56,911 nt of DNA, taken from Clostridium algidicarnis DSM 15099 (GTDB lineage: Bacteria > Bacillota > Clostridia > Clostridiales > Clostridiaceae). The notes beneath the pieces are model-generated. The model saw only the letters and a program-made list of their open reading frames with translations. It was not told the origin of the DNA and made no database searches. Shown piece by piece: positions 35,498 through 45,289 of this stretch (position 1 is the stretch's first letter; each line of letters begins with the position of its first letter). A program made the position numbers and the translations under genes. The stretch lies in assembly GCF_002934235.1 (NCBI RefSeq), contig NZ_PTIS01000018.1:1-56911 (forward strand), in the 5' to 3' direction.

Positions 35498-35749
35498 CTA
35501 CTCAATGTTTCTTTTTATTGATATAATATCTGCTAAAAATACATCTATTAAAAGTTGACCATTCATCTGATGCAATTGTTTTACAACCTTTGCACCAAAT
35601 TTATGATAAAAACTATTCGATTGTGCATAATGATGATGATATATAACTATTTTTTCTATATCATTTTTAATATAATAATTTAAAATATATTTAGGTAGCT
35701 TAAGAGAAATACTTCTGTTTCTATGTTCAGTATATACCCAAAGCCCATT
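35498..35749 (-). pseudogene. C-terminal fragment of a GNAT acetyltransferase
   Basis: One frame, open from 35749 to the stop at 35498, reads LWVYTEHRNRSISLKLPKY, then NDIEKIVIYHHHYAQSNSFY and HKFGAKVVKQLHQMNG. This is the acetyl-CoA loop, last helix and C-terminal strand of a GNAT fold. There is no start codon or ribosome site and the N-terminal half is missing, so it is a relic. It lies just downstream of an intact GNAT gene. Confidence 0.6.
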
Positions 35750-35802
35750 TCACTATATCCTTTTGAAGTATAAACATTACAATGCCGTCTTCAAGTTTAC
35801 CT

Positions 35803-36612
35803 TTAATCTAGTTTCTTCTCAAGTCCCATAAATGCTAAAGAATCTAATGTACATTCTCCATCACCTGAAATCCCTATTATGGTATTAAAACCACACTTAC
35901 TCCAAAATCTTAACCCTTGCCAATTTTTTAAACTAACACCTAAACTTATTTTATTTAACTTAATCTTTTGAGTTTCATTACAAATATACTCTACTACTTC
36001 TTGTCCAAATCCTTTTCTTTGGAAGCTACAATTAATATACATATATCCAATCCACAAGGTTTTTTCTTCTGGATATCCATGATACATATCTATAAATCCA
36101 ATTAGTTCTGATGTTTCTTTAAGATATATGGATTTAATTTTATAATATTTTTTATTAGCATTAGTTATTGGAGGTAAGTCACCATCAGCTAAGCACTTAT
36201 AAATATGGTCAGCTTCAAAACTATCTCCAATTATATCTTTTAAATATTTTCCTGATTCGTATAATCTCTGTAAGCTTTCACATTCATCTTTAACTGAATC
36301 TTTTATAATGAGCCTTGAAGTTTCCCCAAACTCTTCCATTAAAGTTGGACCAACTTTCCAATACTTACTTCCATCATTGGTTCTATTTAAAAAGCCATTA
36401 TCAAACAATTCTCTTCTTAAAAAACATCCATCAGCAAACGTAAAGCTTGCTGCTAGAATTTCTGTAACTTCTTTTTCAGAATACATAACTCCAACTTGAA
36501 ATTTTGAAGATATATATTCTAATACCATAAGCCGATACTTTACCTTTGAGGGCCAAGCCTTTATTTTATAATCTTTATCAATATAATTTTTGATCTTATT
36601 CTCTACACTCAT
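35803..36612 (-). CDS. DUF2087-GNAT fusion acetyltransferase
   Basis: 269 residues. The N-terminal about 85 residues form a DUF2087 domain (KVKYRLMVLEYISSKF, YSEKEVTEIL, FLRRELFDNGFLNRTNDGSK). This is a winged-helix-like module that often accompanies regulators or acetyltransferases. The rest is a GNAT domain with GYMYINCSFQRKGFGQEVVE and LGVSLKNWQGLRFWSKCGF. The substrate is unknown; fusions of this kind are frequent in spore-formers. Single gene with its own ribosome site (AAAGGAG). Confidence 0.87.
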   Translation of the reverse strand: MSVENKIKNYIDKDYKIKAWPSKVKYRLMVLEYISSKFQVGVMYSEKEVTEILAASFTFADGCFLRRELFDNGFLNRTNDGSKYWKVGPTLMEEFGETSRLIIKDSVKDECESLQRLYESGKYLKDIIGDSFEADHIYKCLADGDLPPITNANKKYYKIKSIYLKETSELIGFIDMYHGYPEEKTLWIGYMYINCSFQRKGFGQEVVEYICNETQKIKLNKISLGVSLKNWQGLRFWSKCGFNTIIGISGDGECTLDSLAFMGLEKKLD

Positions 36613-36719
36613 AAATAAAACTCCTTTAATAAATCTTTCTATGTTTGTAAATCTTTATTGCATATTTAATGAGTTTGTTTATAATTTTTAATTGGTAAAA
36701 TGTTAAAACTGTGAATTAA

Positions 36720-37247
36720 TTATAACCTTATCCAATATCTTAAAACCTCTTTACTAGTTTCCTTAGATATTATGATATTCTCTAAATTCCCCCCATTGTG
36801 TTCAATAATTTTCTTTGAACCAATATTATCAAAATCACATGTTATTAACACTTTTTCCATTCCAAAGCCCTTTGCTTTATCTAATGCCAATTTCAATAGG
36901 ATTTTCCCATATCCTTTACCTCTATAACTTGGTGATATATCATATCCAATATGACCACCTTCCAGATGGTTTTTTTCAGCAAGTCTATGCCGTAACCTAA
37001 TTGTTCCTATAATATTATTATTGTCATTTATAAGCCACCATTCTGTTGAAGGAACATATCCTTCTGGTAAACACACCCCATTGGACATATCATGGTGGTC
37101 CTTAATATATGCTTCAAAATCAAAATTTCCATTGAAGTAGTCACTATTAAAAGTATTTTCTTTATGATTATTATAATCCTTAATCATATCTATAAATTTT
37201 TCTTTTAGCCAAATGTCTGGTTCAATCAAATTAACCACACCCATCAC
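36720..37247 (-). CDS. GNAT-family N-acetyltransferase
   Basis: 175 residues. A full GNAT fold: WWLINDNNNIIGTIRLRHRL, GHIGYDISPSYRGKGYGKIL (acetyl-CoA loop with the Q/RxxGxG/A pattern) and LITCDFDNIGSKKIIEHNGG. This resembles GNATs annotated as acting on small metabolites or antibiotics; the substrate is unknown. It is the second intact GNAT of the cluster beside the Wadjet operon. Confidence 0.88.
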   Translation of the reverse strand: MMGVVNLIEPDIWLKEKFIDMIKDYNNHKENTFNSDYFNGNFDFEAYIKDHHDMSNGVCLPEGYVPSTEWWLINDNNNIIGTIRLRHRLAEKNHLEGGHIGYDISPSYRGKGYGKILLKLALDKAKGFGMEKVLITCDFDNIGSKKIIEHNGGNLENIIISKETSKEVLRYWIRL

Positions 37248-37315
37248 TCCTATATATGTTTAATTTTTATGCAATCTTCTTCTATGACGTAATAATTTAC
37301 AATTGTGAAACAACT

Positions 37316-37366
37316 AATGTGGTAAATCATAACACCATTTACCACATATGGTAGCCATCGGATAAA
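37316..37366 (+). repeat. Hairpin joined to a 19-nt remnant of the ~147-nt repeat (copy D)
   Basis: ATGGTAGCCATCGGATAAA (37347-37365) is identical to the 3' end of the repeat at 9765-9911. It follows directly a hairpin TGTGGTAAAT/ATTTACCACA (37318-37346) not found in the full copies. It sits in the 200-base gap downstream of the Wadjet operon. It is either a decayed copy or an insertion scar. Confidence 0.6.
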
Positions 37367-37450
37367 TATCATCATAAGTAAATTCAACGATTTAAGTTAT
37401 AAGTAGAAGTTGGTTTAATTTGTTATTATAACTTAGCAAAAATAGTTAAA

Positions 37451-40400
37451 TTAAAATAATCTCATCTGGTCACTTGGTTCTATATCAAATCTTGCTGCTA
37501 TTAAGCTTTCTTTTTCGGATTCTTCTTCACCTTTTTTGTGCTCTCCTTTTAAGTATGATTTATTTGTATTCAAACTTGACTTTATTAAGTTTAATACATA
37601 TATATTTTCAAATCTACCATATATAGAGTCTCCACCTAATCCAGATAAACATATTAATTGAGTATTACTTTTCTTTGCAATATCCATAAGTGGTTTTAAA
37701 AGATGGACTGCATTTGTTTGCGCAAATGGATTATCCATTATTAATACTTTTCCACCTTCATTTTTACTAAATATATCACTTTCATCCTTTCTTGTGTAGG
37801 ATAATAAACTTGAAAGTATTACAAACGCAGATAGGAAGCCTTCTCCCCCTGAATTTTTAGCAACTTCTCTCCATGTTATTTTTATTTGTTTATTTTCTTC
37901 AACCTTATATAGTTTTATTACTATTGAATCAATATTAATAACTTCATCATATAATTTAATTGTTGTAATAGTGCTATTTATATACTCTTCAATATTTTTA
38001 TTTTCTTCAAGTATCTTAATACCGTTATCTCTTATTGTTTCTACATAATCTTTTAATTTTATCTTGTATAATTCTTTGTTTTCTTCGAAATTATCTAATA
38101 TTATATCTAGCATTTTTCTTCTTTTATTATCTATTATTATTGAAGAATTTTCATCTATCATACCTATGTTTTCATGAATATCTTTAATATATTCTAGCAT
38201 ACTAGTTATTAAGTTATCTTCCTCTTCTCCAATAAGTTCTATATCTGTATTAAGCTTTTGTAATTGTATATTAAATGATTCTATTAACATTGTTAGATAT
38301 TCTAACACTTCTAAGGGCCTTTTTACTAATTCCCCCATTGTATTTAAAGGTGTGTTAAATTCTAAAGTATCTTTAAACACTTCTTGATTTTGAATGTTTA
38401 CTATAGTTCTATACAATATATTTTCATTTTTAACTATGTCTTTATCAATATTCCTTAGATCTCTTTCTAACCTTCCTCTATCTTCATCTAATGTGTCATA
38501 GTTTATTATTATTTCCAAAACTTCTTTAACTTCAAGATTAGAATAGCTAACTAATGAGCTTTTGTTGTTTTCTAAAGTTCTTTTGTCTTTTAGCTCAATA
38601 TTTTTTAGATCTTTTAATTCTTGCTTTTGACTATCTATTTTTGCTTTTTCTAGTTCAAAATCTCTATGAAAAACTTCTTCTCTTGCTAAAGCAACTTCCT
38701 TATTTAAAGTAGTCCTTAACCTTTTATAAAGAGATTCTATCTGGCTATCTAACACTGCAATTGTTTTTTCTATTTCTTTTATAATTTTTCCAAGTCTCTT
38801 TATTTCTTTTTCTTTAACACCTATATTGCTATTTACTTCTTTTTCTTTTGAAAGATTATAAGTTTCGTTTATATAATCAACTTCTTGCAGCTCATAATAT
38901 CTAGCTTTTTCTATTAAGTGATTTTCTGTTTCATTATATCTTTCTCTTACTGCCTTTAATCTTTCCTTTAAACTTTTTTCTGATTCACTTATGTTTTTAG
39001 TTAAAGCTTTATATTCTGAAACTAAATCTTCTTTATCTTTAATAATCTTAGTTCCTTCTTCATAATCCGAGTATTCTAGCTCTTCTTTTTTTATATCTTT
39101 TAATAATTGACCTGTAGAACTTATTACATCCTTTTTTACTTCTAGATTGTTTTTTATGATTGAAATCTCTTTTTCTATTTCTGATATACTAAATTTATTC
39201 TCTTTAAGTAATCCTATATTTTTAGCTAGCTTAGCTTTATTTTCTTTATATTGGTTGTACTCAGATCTTAACTCTATAAATGACTGCAGTTTACGCTTTG
39301 ATTCTTCACTTTTATTTTTATAATGACTTATTTCTTTATCTAAGTTGTCATTTTCTTGATTTAGTTTAATTAAATCTTGCTGTAATTCTCTTATTTTAAC
39401 TAACATATTTTTATTTTCTTCTTGTAATATATTAATCTTATCTTTAAGCTTTTTGTATTCTTCTTCACTTAAATTAGAATATTGAACTTCATTTCTTTTT
39501 CTACTATATAACTCTATTTCTGCTTCAATATTTTCTATAGTTTTAGATATCTTTTCTTTTTTTAAATTAATATCGCCAATTAAATGTTTTAATTCAACTT
39601 CATCTAATAAAGCTTCATTAAATGCAATATAGAAACTAACTCCCTTTATATCTATAACTCCATTGTTTGTTTCTATTTCTTTTTCTATATCTTGCCTTTT
39701 TATTATTGGTATTGGAAAGTTAGTGAATATATCTAAGCTTTCATTTCTTAAAGTCTCTATATCCCCCTCATCCATTATTAATGAATATGGAATAAAACTA
39801 TTTTTCTCTACTAGCTGCTTGTTCTTCTTCTCACTATATCCATTATTTTTTAACCATTGCATTCCATATAAAATATTTATTCCTTTTCTATACAAAGCTC
39901 CTTCAATTTCTATAGGTACCTCCAAGACTTTACCACTCTCTAATTTTTCTAACTCTTTATTTAATTCTTCTAACTTTTTAGAATTCTTTCTTTCATCTAT
40001 TTTTAATTCTTTAATATTCCTTTGGAATGCTTCTAAAATTTCCTCTATATTAAACAATTTATTTTCACTAAAATCTATTATTTTTATAATTTGTTTTCTT
40101 TCATTAATTTTAGTTTCAATTTCCATTAGTAATTCTTTGCTATTCTCTAAATTAATATAATTTGCTTTTTCCCCTAATAAATTATCTTCCTTTTCTTTAT
40201 TTGCTATTTTAATTTTTTCTTCATTTTCCTTATATGATTTAGTAAGATTTTTAAGGACATTATTTGTTTCTTCAATAGCCTTTTCTATTTGCTTTTCAAA
40301 ACTTATTAAGCCATCTTCTTTATAATAGCCTTCAATATTTCTATTAATGTCTAGGCTATACTCCTTATTGAACTTTTCTTCTTCCTTATTATATTTTTCT

Positions 40401-41839
40401 ATTCTTTCTTTTAAAACCGCTACTTTTGCATTTAAATCGCTAGATTCAATTATTAAATCATTTTTAATCCTATTTGATTTTGCTTCATCAGATATTAATT
40501 CTTCTTTCTCTTGCTCATATTTTATTAATGAAGATTTTTGTACATTTTTTTCTTTATCTAGAATTTCTTTTATGCTATAGCCGAGATCCTTTATTCTTGG
40601 TAACTTTTCTTCATTTGATTTATTCAATGCTTCTAATTCATTTTCTATCATTTGGGTTTCTTCAGAAGCTTTTGTATAATCGAAATAAAATTTTGCACAT
40701 TCAAGTATATTTTTTCTTCTCTTTAAAAATGTTAAATTTTCTTCTTCGAGATCCAATCGCTTTGTTTGATCTTTTAAGCCTTCGCTTTTTTCTTGTTTTT
40801 CATCATCTTTTTTATAAATATAGCTTGAAATCTCTTCATAATTAATGGCAATTAATTTGTCTTTTAGTACATCCTCTTTTGATTCTATTTCACTTATGCT
40901 TTCTTCTTTTGTCTTATATTCTTCATCTATTTTATTCATTAAATTAGCAATGTTATTTTCTATATGATTTTTAATTTCAATAGTTTCTTGATAGTTTTTT
41001 GCATTTTCACCTATTTGTGCTGACAATTCCATAAATAGCTCCATATTGTTTTTACTATCTATTTTACTTTTATTATTTTTATATTGCTTTATGTAGCTAT
41101 ACATTAACTCATTATATTTCTTAATTCTATCTTCATCTTTATTTAGCTTATCTTCAATAGCTGGAATAAACCATTCCTTCACTAATCCACTTTCATTTTT
41201 AGCAGTATTAAATAGCTCTGATAGCCCTGATTCTTTTAAATTTACTTTTCTTATTATATTTTCCCATTCTTTATTGTCTATTTTATATTCCCTAAGTTTA
41301 TCAAAATATCTTGTTGATTGAGTATTCATATCATAATAATTAAACTTATAATTATTATCCTTTTTTAAATCTTCAAAGATATTTTTACTGCTAATAAATC
41401 CTCTTAATTTACGTACATTACCTTCCTCTTCTATAAAAGGGAAGCTTTTAATATCATATTTGTTCTTTTCTTTATATTCATGAACAAAACTCAGTATCTC
41501 GAGTTTATCCTTTGAATCATCATCTGATGCCAACTGCCTTTTTCTAACCATCATTCCTGTAAGAAGATAACCAGCATTATCCTCTAATAACCACTCCACT
41601 AATATGTATGTTGGACTACTTGTTGTAAAATAACTATCAAAAGTTCTGTCCTTCATATTTCTCTTTCTTTTACCCATAAAAGGAGCCATAACCATTTGAA
41701 CTAAAACAGATTTCCCGCCACCATTTCTTAGGTTTAATAATGTATTCTTACCCCCTAAGTAGAATGTTTCATCATCTATTTTCATGCTATTATTATTATA
41801 ATTAAGATTTATAAATCTAAGGCTATTTATTTTACTCAT
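37451..41839 (-). CDS. jetC: Wadjet SMC ATPase JetC
   Basis: 1462 residues, a MukB-like SMC protein. N-terminal ATPase half: NLRNGGGKSVLVQM (Walker A, about 39-44). Long antiparallel coiled coils (about 270-620 and 740-1150) flank a hinge region near 640-720. C-terminal half: signature NSGGEGFLS (1329-1337) and Walker B VLIMDN (1365-1370), then FAQTNAVHLL. The catalytic acid after the Walker B Asp reads Asn (DNPFA). JetC is the motor that extrudes plasmid DNA loops and presents them to JetD for cutting. Its start overlaps jetB by 8 bases. Confidence 0.9.
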   Translation of the reverse strand: MSKINSLRFINLNYNNNSMKIDDETFYLGGKNTLLNLRNGGGKSVLVQMVMAPFMGKRKRNMKDRTFDSYFTTSSPTYILVEWLLEDNAGYLLTGMMVRKRQLASDDDSKDKLEILSFVHEYKEKNKYDIKSFPFIEEEGNVRKLRGFISSKNIFEDLKKDNNYKFNYYDMNTQSTRYFDKLREYKIDNKEWENIIRKVNLKESGLSELFNTAKNESGLVKEWFIPAIEDKLNKDEDRIKKYNELMYSYIKQYKNNKSKIDSKNNMELFMELSAQIGENAKNYQETIEIKNHIENNIANLMNKIDEEYKTKEESISEIESKEDVLKDKLIAINYEEISSYIYKKDDEKQEKSEGLKDQTKRLDLEEENLTFLKRRKNILECAKFYFDYTKASEETQMIENELEALNKSNEEKLPRIKDLGYSIKEILDKEKNVQKSSLIKYEQEKEELISDEAKSNRIKNDLIIESSDLNAKVAVLKERIEKYNKEEEKFNKEYSLDINRNIEGYYKEDGLISFEKQIEKAIEETNNVLKNLTKSYKENEEKIKIANKEKEDNLLGEKANYINLENSKELLMEIETKINERKQIIKIIDFSENKLFNIEEILEAFQRNIKELKIDERKNSKKLEELNKELEKLESGKVLEVPIEIEGALYRKGINILYGMQWLKNNGYSEKKNKQLVEKNSFIPYSLIMDEGDIETLRNESLDIFTNFPIPIIKRQDIEKEIETNNGVIDIKGVSFYIAFNEALLDEVELKHLIGDINLKKEKISKTIENIEAEIELYSRKRNEVQYSNLSEEEYKKLKDKINILQEENKNMLVKIRELQQDLIKLNQENDNLDKEISHYKNKSEESKRKLQSFIELRSEYNQYKENKAKLAKNIGLLKENKFSISEIEKEISIIKNNLEVKKDVISSTGQLLKDIKKEELEYSDYEEGTKIIKDKEDLVSEYKALTKNISESEKSLKERLKAVRERYNETENHLIEKARYYELQEVDYINETYNLSKEKEVNSNIGVKEKEIKRLGKIIKEIEKTIAVLDSQIESLYKRLRTTLNKEVALAREEVFHRDFELEKAKIDSQKQELKDLKNIELKDKRTLENNKSSLVSYSNLEVKEVLEIIINYDTLDEDRGRLERDLRNIDKDIVKNENILYRTIVNIQNQEVFKDTLEFNTPLNTMGELVKRPLEVLEYLTMLIESFNIQLQKLNTDIELIGEEEDNLITSMLEYIKDIHENIGMIDENSSIIIDNKRRKMLDIILDNFEENKELYKIKLKDYVETIRDNGIKILEENKNIEEYINSTITTIKLYDEVINIDSIVIKLYKVEENKQIKITWREVAKNSGGEGFLSAFVILSSLLSYTRKDESDIFSKNEGGKVLIMDNPFAQTNAVHLLKPLMDIAKKSNTQLICLSGLGGDSIYGRFENIYVLNLIKSSLNTNKSYLKGEHKKGEEESEKESLIAARFDIEPSDQMRLF

Positions 41840-42545
41840 CTATATCTTCCCCCAAGGTTTTCACAACTCTATGATAATTATTTTTATTAAGCAAGTTCCA
41901 ATCCATGAAACTATCTAACTTTTTAGTGGTTTTAATCATGTCATCCTCTTTCATATAATAGATTAATCCTTGCTCATCTAAAAAGTTTAATATTGTATTT
42001 ATAAAACCTTCTTTTGTTGTTTTAGCTGTACTTTGCTTTTCTGTGCTTTTTAAAGCTTGGAACTTTTCTAGTATATTTGAAAAAGCAATTCCACCTTCTT
42101 CTTCCTCTTCTTTACTTCTAGTTGCACCTTCTTTTAATTTGGTCTCAATAGTATTAATAAAATCTCCTATCTTAATAAAACTTCTACTTTTACTAGATAA
42201 TCCATTTGAATTATAAAACTGAACTAATAATGTTAAAATAACAAACTGTGATAAATAATAATCTTTATCTGTAGCACCGGATTTGCATAATCTTAACTTT
42301 AGTTCCTTTTTTGAATACCCTAAAAAGTCATTTTCTTCTTTTGGAATTAAATATATTACACCCATATATTTTTCTATATCACATTCTGATTCTTCTCCTT
42401 GGGCTTTTACTAATATCGTTATCTCTTCATTTTCTGAATAAGCCCTATATAATTCTTCATTATTATCTTCTCTAATTTCACCTTTTCTTAATAATTCATA
42501 AAATATTCTATTACTAATCTTTATTGTATTTATTTCATAAGCCAT
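41832..42545 (-). CDS. jetB: Wadjet MukE-like subunit JetB
   Basis: 237 residues, helical with winged-helix features, no signal peptide. It fits the DUF6063/DUF4194-type MukE-like subunit by size, position between the kleisin and SMC genes, and pattern (RIFYELLRKGEIREDNNEEL, LVQFYNSNGLSSKS, DSFMDWNLLNKNNYHRVVK). It binds the kleisin and SMC heads in the complex. AGGAGAG precedes the start. Identity is mainly from context; alone it would be hypothetical. Confidence 0.82.
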   Translation of the reverse strand: MAYEINTIKISNRIFYELLRKGEIREDNNEELYRAYSENEEITILVKAQGEESECDIEKYMGVIYLIPKEENDFLGYSKKELKLRLCKSGATDKDYYLSQFVILTLLVQFYNSNGLSSKSRSFIKIGDFINTIETKLKEGATRSKEEEEEGGIAFSNILEKFQALKSTEKQSTAKTTKEGFINTILNFLDEQGLIYYMKEDDMIKTTKKLDSFMDWNLLNKNNYHRVVKTLGEDIDE

Positions 42546-42558
42546 ATAATATTCTCTC

Positions 42559-44166
42559 CTAATTTATTTTAAAATAAACTTCTGAACAAATAAAGTTTTT
42601 AGTCTCACCAAGTTCATTAATTACAGACTTTATAATTAAATCTTCCTTATCTAAAGCTTTTGACGCATAAATTCTTTTTATATTTGAAAGTTCTTTATTC
42701 TGTTCAATAACTTCAATAACTGCTTTATTAAGTTGAAAGTCCATCTCTCCCATTTCTGTATTACTTTTTCTTTCTTCTAAAAGTGAATTAATGTCTATTT
42801 CACGTACTTTTAAAAATTCAATAATTACTTCTCTAAATATCTCAACTGTTGGTATAAGCTTAAGCTTTATATATTCATCTCTCACTATTAACTCATTTAA
42901 ATCAGACAAATATAGTTTATTAGTAACTTTCACATTTTCTAATATTATATTTATTACAGTTTTATATTTTTCTAATCTTTCAAGTTGCCTTTTTTCTTTT
43001 TCCTTTTCTACATCTTCATCGCTAAATTCTAACACTTCTAAATCTTTTTCCTCTTTATTTTTTCTTATAGGATTTTGATATTGTAACGCTTTGTTTATAT
43101 TATATATCTTAGGAATATGATTTTTAAATAAAGGGCGTAGAAAAACTTCAATATTTTCTATTTTTTTTATATCTCCCAAAACTTTTTCATATATTTCATT
43201 GCTTAAACTAAACCTTTTAATTATAGACATTTTTGATATGTTTTCTAATTCTTTGGCGTAAATCTCTTTAAGTTCAAAATGTTTTTTTAATATTCTTTGA
43301 TCTTCATCAATTGTCTTATTTAAATACCTTTTTATACACTGCAAGTTATTCAAATTCTCATTTTCTTCTTTAGTTAGTTCACTTAAATTAATCTCTTTAT
43401 GAAGAAATTCTTGAATCCTCTCTTCTACAACTTCCCTATGTAACTTATACTTTTCTTTACTTTCCTTCATTAAGGCTAAATTGCCCTTTGTTATTTTTTC
43501 ATAATCTGAATTTGAATAATTTAATGGATTTTCTCTTATTCTTTGAATATCTTCTTCCATCTTCTGGACCCTTATTCTAAACATATTAAATATGTTTTTT
43601 ATATCATCAGCAGCCTTGCTATACTCAGCCTTTTCCAAATGAAGTTTGAATATCATTTCATGAATACTTATTCTTAAATTTTCTTCTATTTCTAAAGTTC
43701 CAAGCAACATATTATATCCGTCATCTGTTAAAGAATAAGTTACCCTCCTTACACCATCTATATCAATAATTTTAGTAATAAGATAACTTACATTAATTTC
43801 TTCATATATACCCGTTGCATAATTAAATCCCTTATAGTACCTAACATCTCCGTCATTACAAATAATAGTATTTATTATGAATTCAGTTAAAGATTTTTCC
43901 TCCTCATAGGAAAGATTTTTTTTATAATATAAATCATTAATTTCATCTATAAAATCAGTTATATTATCTAATGTACATACCTCTTCCTTTAAAGATTGTT
44001 CCATTATATATAACAAAACAGTAAAAATTAAATTTTCCTGTTCATCATATTCATCAAATCCATACTTCTTCCAATTATTTTTCATTATGCTATTTCTAAA
44101 AATCAATGAATAATAACCAATCTTTTTCATTCTAATATTAAAGTTATTTAAATAATCAAATACCAT
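42559..44166 (-). CDS. jetA: Wadjet kleisin-like subunit JetA
   Basis: 535 residues, helical, with an N-terminal winged-helix region (about 1-150) and long coiled coil (about 190-330). This is the layout of the DUF5716-type JetA that bridges SMC heads like MukF. Its start overlaps jetD by 11 bases and jetB follows after 13 bases. AGGAG lies before the ATG. The family assignment rests on size, gene order and pattern; a profile search would settle it. Confidence 0.85.
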   Translation of the reverse strand: MVFDYLNNFNIRMKKIGYYSLIFRNSIMKNNWKKYGFDEYDEQENLIFTVLLYIMEQSLKEEVCTLDNITDFIDEINDLYYKKNLSYEEEKSLTEFIINTIICNDGDVRYYKGFNYATGIYEEINVSYLITKIIDIDGVRRVTYSLTDDGYNMLLGTLEIEENLRISIHEMIFKLHLEKAEYSKAADDIKNIFNMFRIRVQKMEEDIQRIRENPLNYSNSDYEKITKGNLALMKESKEKYKLHREVVEERIQEFLHKEINLSELTKEENENLNNLQCIKRYLNKTIDEDQRILKKHFELKEIYAKELENISKMSIIKRFSLSNEIYEKVLGDIKKIENIEVFLRPLFKNHIPKIYNINKALQYQNPIRKNKEEKDLEVLEFSDEDVEKEKEKRQLERLEKYKTVINIILENVKVTNKLYLSDLNELIVRDEYIKLKLIPTVEIFREVIIEFLKVREIDINSLLEERKSNTEMGEMDFQLNKAVIEVIEQNKELSNIKRIYASKALDKEDLIIKSVINELGETKNFICSEVYFKIN

Positions 44167-45175
44167 CCTCTAAATCTCCTATATTTAAAATTTCCTGTGG
44201 TATGTATACCCCTTCATTTAGTATCTTTAAGATCTTTTCTTTATATTCTTCATCAAAATGTGTAAGGAAACTCCCATTCATATTTTTATTTTGCTTTTCT
44301 TTTATTGCTGCTAATTCATAGCTATTACTTAGTGCCTTATCAATCATCTTTTTATATCCTTCAACAAAAGGTTTAATACAATACTTTTCTTTTATTAAAT
44401 CCTCTAAACCCTCATATATAATTATACCTTCATAATCTAAATCACCTAAATACAAAATTTTATTTCTAGTATCAGATACATTTTTATCAACAACAAGTTC
44501 AAAATCTTTAATTGACTTTTTTATTCCTTTGCCCTTTCCATATATAACTGTGCCTATATCATTACCAAATATATCTGCACCTTTATCCATAAGATGTTTT
44601 CTTACTGTATAAAAAGTATCCATATTCTCAATTATAATTATATTTTGAGGTACCTTCTTAGTAAGTGAATAATAAGCTATTGGCTCATTAGTTCCATAAT
44701 AATTTAGCTTTTTCACATCCACATTTAACTTCTTAAGTAAGGTTAGCCCTCTATCTTGTAAATACTTTTCTTCCTGCCATATCTGAAAAGATCTTTCTTT
44801 TTGTGAAACTTGTTTGTTTAAAAGTTCCCTTTCATTAAGTAAAAAGTCGCTTAATTTTAAAATATACTTTCTATTTTCTTTGTATTTATCAATATTTCTT
44901 CTAAAATATGAGGTATTAAGCTCTGGTATTATCTTATAATCAATTTCTTTAAAATACTTAGTATTGTCTTTCTTATCCTTTAAAACTATATATCTATTAT
45001 ATAAAGCAGGCTTTTTTCCATTTGTGCCACTTGCTCTAACTATTTTAATCTTTTCATCCTTTATTAAGCTTAAAACAAGATCGCTTAACTGGTTATAATC
45101 ATTTACCTTATAGAGACTTTCTAACTCACCTAAGGTTATTTTATTATATTTATCTAACTCATTAATTTTAATCAC
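44156..45175 (-). CDS. jetD: Wadjet nuclease JetD
   Basis: 339 residues. The N-terminal winged-helix part (about 1-90) is followed by a long helix region and a C-terminal Toprim domain of the DUF2220/topoisomerase VI A type. Toprim acid E183 is in IIIIENMDTF, and the DxD motif LGDLDYEG has D245/D247. JetD cuts the DNA once JetABC has extruded a small circle. The start is a GTG with AGGA 6 bases before it. First gene of the operon; promoter not obvious. Confidence 0.88.
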   Translation of the reverse strand: MIKINELDKYNKITLGELESLYKVNDYNQLSDLVLSLIKDEKIKIVRASGTNGKKPALYNRYIVLKDKKDNTKYFKEIDYKIIPELNTSYFRRNIDKYKENRKYILKLSDFLLNERELLNKQVSQKERSFQIWQEEKYLQDRGLTLLKKLNVDVKKLNYYGTNEPIAYYSLTKKVPQNIIIIENMDTFYTVRKHLMDKGADIFGNDIGTVIYGKGKGIKKSIKDFELVVDKNVSDTRNKILYLGDLDYEGIIIYEGLEDLIKEKYCIKPFVEGYKKMIDKALSNSYELAAIKEKQNKNMNGSFLTHFDEEYKEKILKILNEGVYIPQEILNIGDLEDGI

Positions 45176-45289
45176 CTTATTTCCTATTTTACATATATTT
45201 TAACATAATATTAGATCTTCCACCTATTATTATGTAATACTAAATCTTTTCTTACTTTATCATTAAACTACATGATACCTATATAATAT

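Noticed and set aside
39663-40845. Plus-strand ORFs of 77-165 codons opposite jetC
   Set aside because: They are antisense shadows of a long coiled-coil gene in A/T-rich DNA, with no ribosome sites and low-complexity Phe/Leu/Ser content.
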